Assembly: GCA_023402845.1 (NCBI GenBank)
Contig: JAEYFP010000037.1
Coordinates: 1-6,764 of the forward strand
Direction: 5' to 3'
Length of the DNA stretch: 6,764 nt
Source: Bacillota bacterium
Lineage (GTDB): Bacteria; Bacillota; Clostridia; Lachnospirales; Lachnospiraceae
Shown: piece after piece, positions 6,572 to 6,764 of the stretch
Layout of the letters: the number at the start of each line of letters is the position of its first letter
How positions within the stretch are numbered: position 1 is the stretch's first letter
Made by a program: the position numbers and the translations under genes
Notes under the pieces: model-generated
What the model was told of the DNA's origin: nothing
The model's database searches: none
The model's input: the letters and a program-made list of their open reading frames with translations, nothing else

Positions 6572-6588
6572 CGGGCCAAGTTGACCCG
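6572..6588. promoter_or_regulatory. 17-bp pseudopalindrome after parB (operator or parS-like candidate)
   Basis: CGGGCCAAGTTGACCCG starts four bases after the parB stop. It is palindromic apart from one mispaired position and its centre. It matches 14 of 17 bases of 4933-4949 upstream of parB. The combined consensus is close to CGGGTCAASTTGACCCG. No T-tract follows, so it is not an intrinsic terminator. Confidence 0.55.
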
Positions 6589-6597
6589 GTAAGTCTT

Positions 6598-6623
6598 TGC
6601 GGGGCGCCGCCCCGCGCCCCGCA
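6598..6623. repeat. GC-rich hairpin with two alternative partners
   Basis: GCGGGGC (6599-6605) can pair with either of two tandem GCCCCGC copies (6609-6615 or 6616-6622). The second pairing extends to TGCGGGGC with GCCCCGCA, and more loosely to CTTT and AAAG outside. No U-tract follows either form. Confidence 0.6.
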
Positions 6624-6665
6624 GCTCAAAGGATTTAATATATTCCCCGTCGCCATACACTGGGT

Positions 6666-6747
6666 AGCATAACCGGGAAAATCGGTCAAGAGTGCGAAGC
6701 ACCGCCCACGGCGGCTATGCTCTTGACGGATTTCTCCCGGTTATGCT
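6666..6747. repeat. Long imperfect inverted repeat, 26 base pairs
   Basis: The arm 6666-6692 (from AGCATAACCGGG to GTCAAGAG) is complementary to 6720-6747 with 26 pairs, one mismatch and one bulged base. The 27-base centre contains a further small hairpin, CCGCC-CAC-GGCGG (6702-6714). An extra copy of CGGTCAAG from the left arm recurs at 6754-6761. It is not followed by a U-tract. It could be a site for DNA processing or a regulatory structure of the element. Confidence 0.75.
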
Positions 6748-6764
6748 TTAAGGCGGTCAAGCGA

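Larger units (their letters stand above)
4915..6764. mobile_element. Probable end of an integrated conjugative element (partial)
   Basis: Everything after the TPR terminator looks unlike the preceding genes. There is a ParB-family plasmid/ICE-type partition gene, several structured repeats, and a switch of proline codon from mostly CCG (9 of 14 in ugd, 9 of 12 in the TPR gene) to mostly CCC (8 of 11 in the conserved part of parB). The arrangement resembles Tn1549-type elements of gut Clostridia as I remember them. No integrase, relaxase or repeat marking the exact end is visible. The true boundary may lie anywhere from the last codons of the TPR gene to about 4930, and the element continues past the window. 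Confidence 0.6.

Noticed and set aside
6717..6764. Start of a new gene at ATG 6717, open to the window edge
   Set aside because: No ribosome site, and it lies inside the long hairpin; only 16 codons are visible.
1..6764. tRNA, rRNA, CRISPR array or insertion sequence
   Set aside because: No cloverleaf-like, rRNA-like, regularly spaced repeat or transposase-like sequence was seen on either strand.

Overview
The window looks like chromosome of a gut-type, low-to-moderate-GC Firmicute, most likely a Lachnospiraceae/Clostridia relative, running into one end of an integrated conjugative element. Three things suggest this: strong AGGAGG-type ribosome sites, sigma-A promoters with near-consensus -10 boxes, and a ParB gene whose surroundings resemble Tn1549-type elements of gut Clostridia. 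The Tn1549 likeness is from memory and has not been searched.

Region 1 (1-2542, plus strand) is a two-gene nucleotide-sugar operon with a recognisable promoter at 139-167. The first gene is UDP-glucose 6-dehydrogenase (ugd). One base after its stop comes UDP-glucuronate decarboxylase (uxs). Together they convert UDP-glucose to UDP-glucuronate to UDP-xylose, which implies a xylose- or glucuronate-containing surface glycan. No glycosyltransferase is visible here.

Region 2 (2543-3222) holds a small two-helix membrane protein of unknown function on the minus strand, with a very good promoter of its own. The remaining gap contains an isolated leftward terminator, a possible tiny hydrophobic peptide and the promoter of the next gene.

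Region 3 (3223-4914) is a 548-residue TPR-like cytosolic protein of unknown function, ending in a strong intrinsic terminator.

Region 4 (about 4915-6764) is probably the mobile element. A structured leader (inverted repeat, Shine-Dalgarno-like stretch, second terminator) precedes a ParB/Spo0J-family gene with a long disordered N-terminal half. Downstream lie a GC-rich alternating hairpin and a very long hairpin (26 pairs). The most interesting signal is a 17-bp pseudopalindrome found once on each side of parB, a candidate ParB site or operator pair. Proline codon choice changes from CCG in the ugd and TPR genes to CCC in parB, supporting a separate origin. No parA, relaxase or integrase lies in the window, so the element's identity and exact boundary remain inferred.
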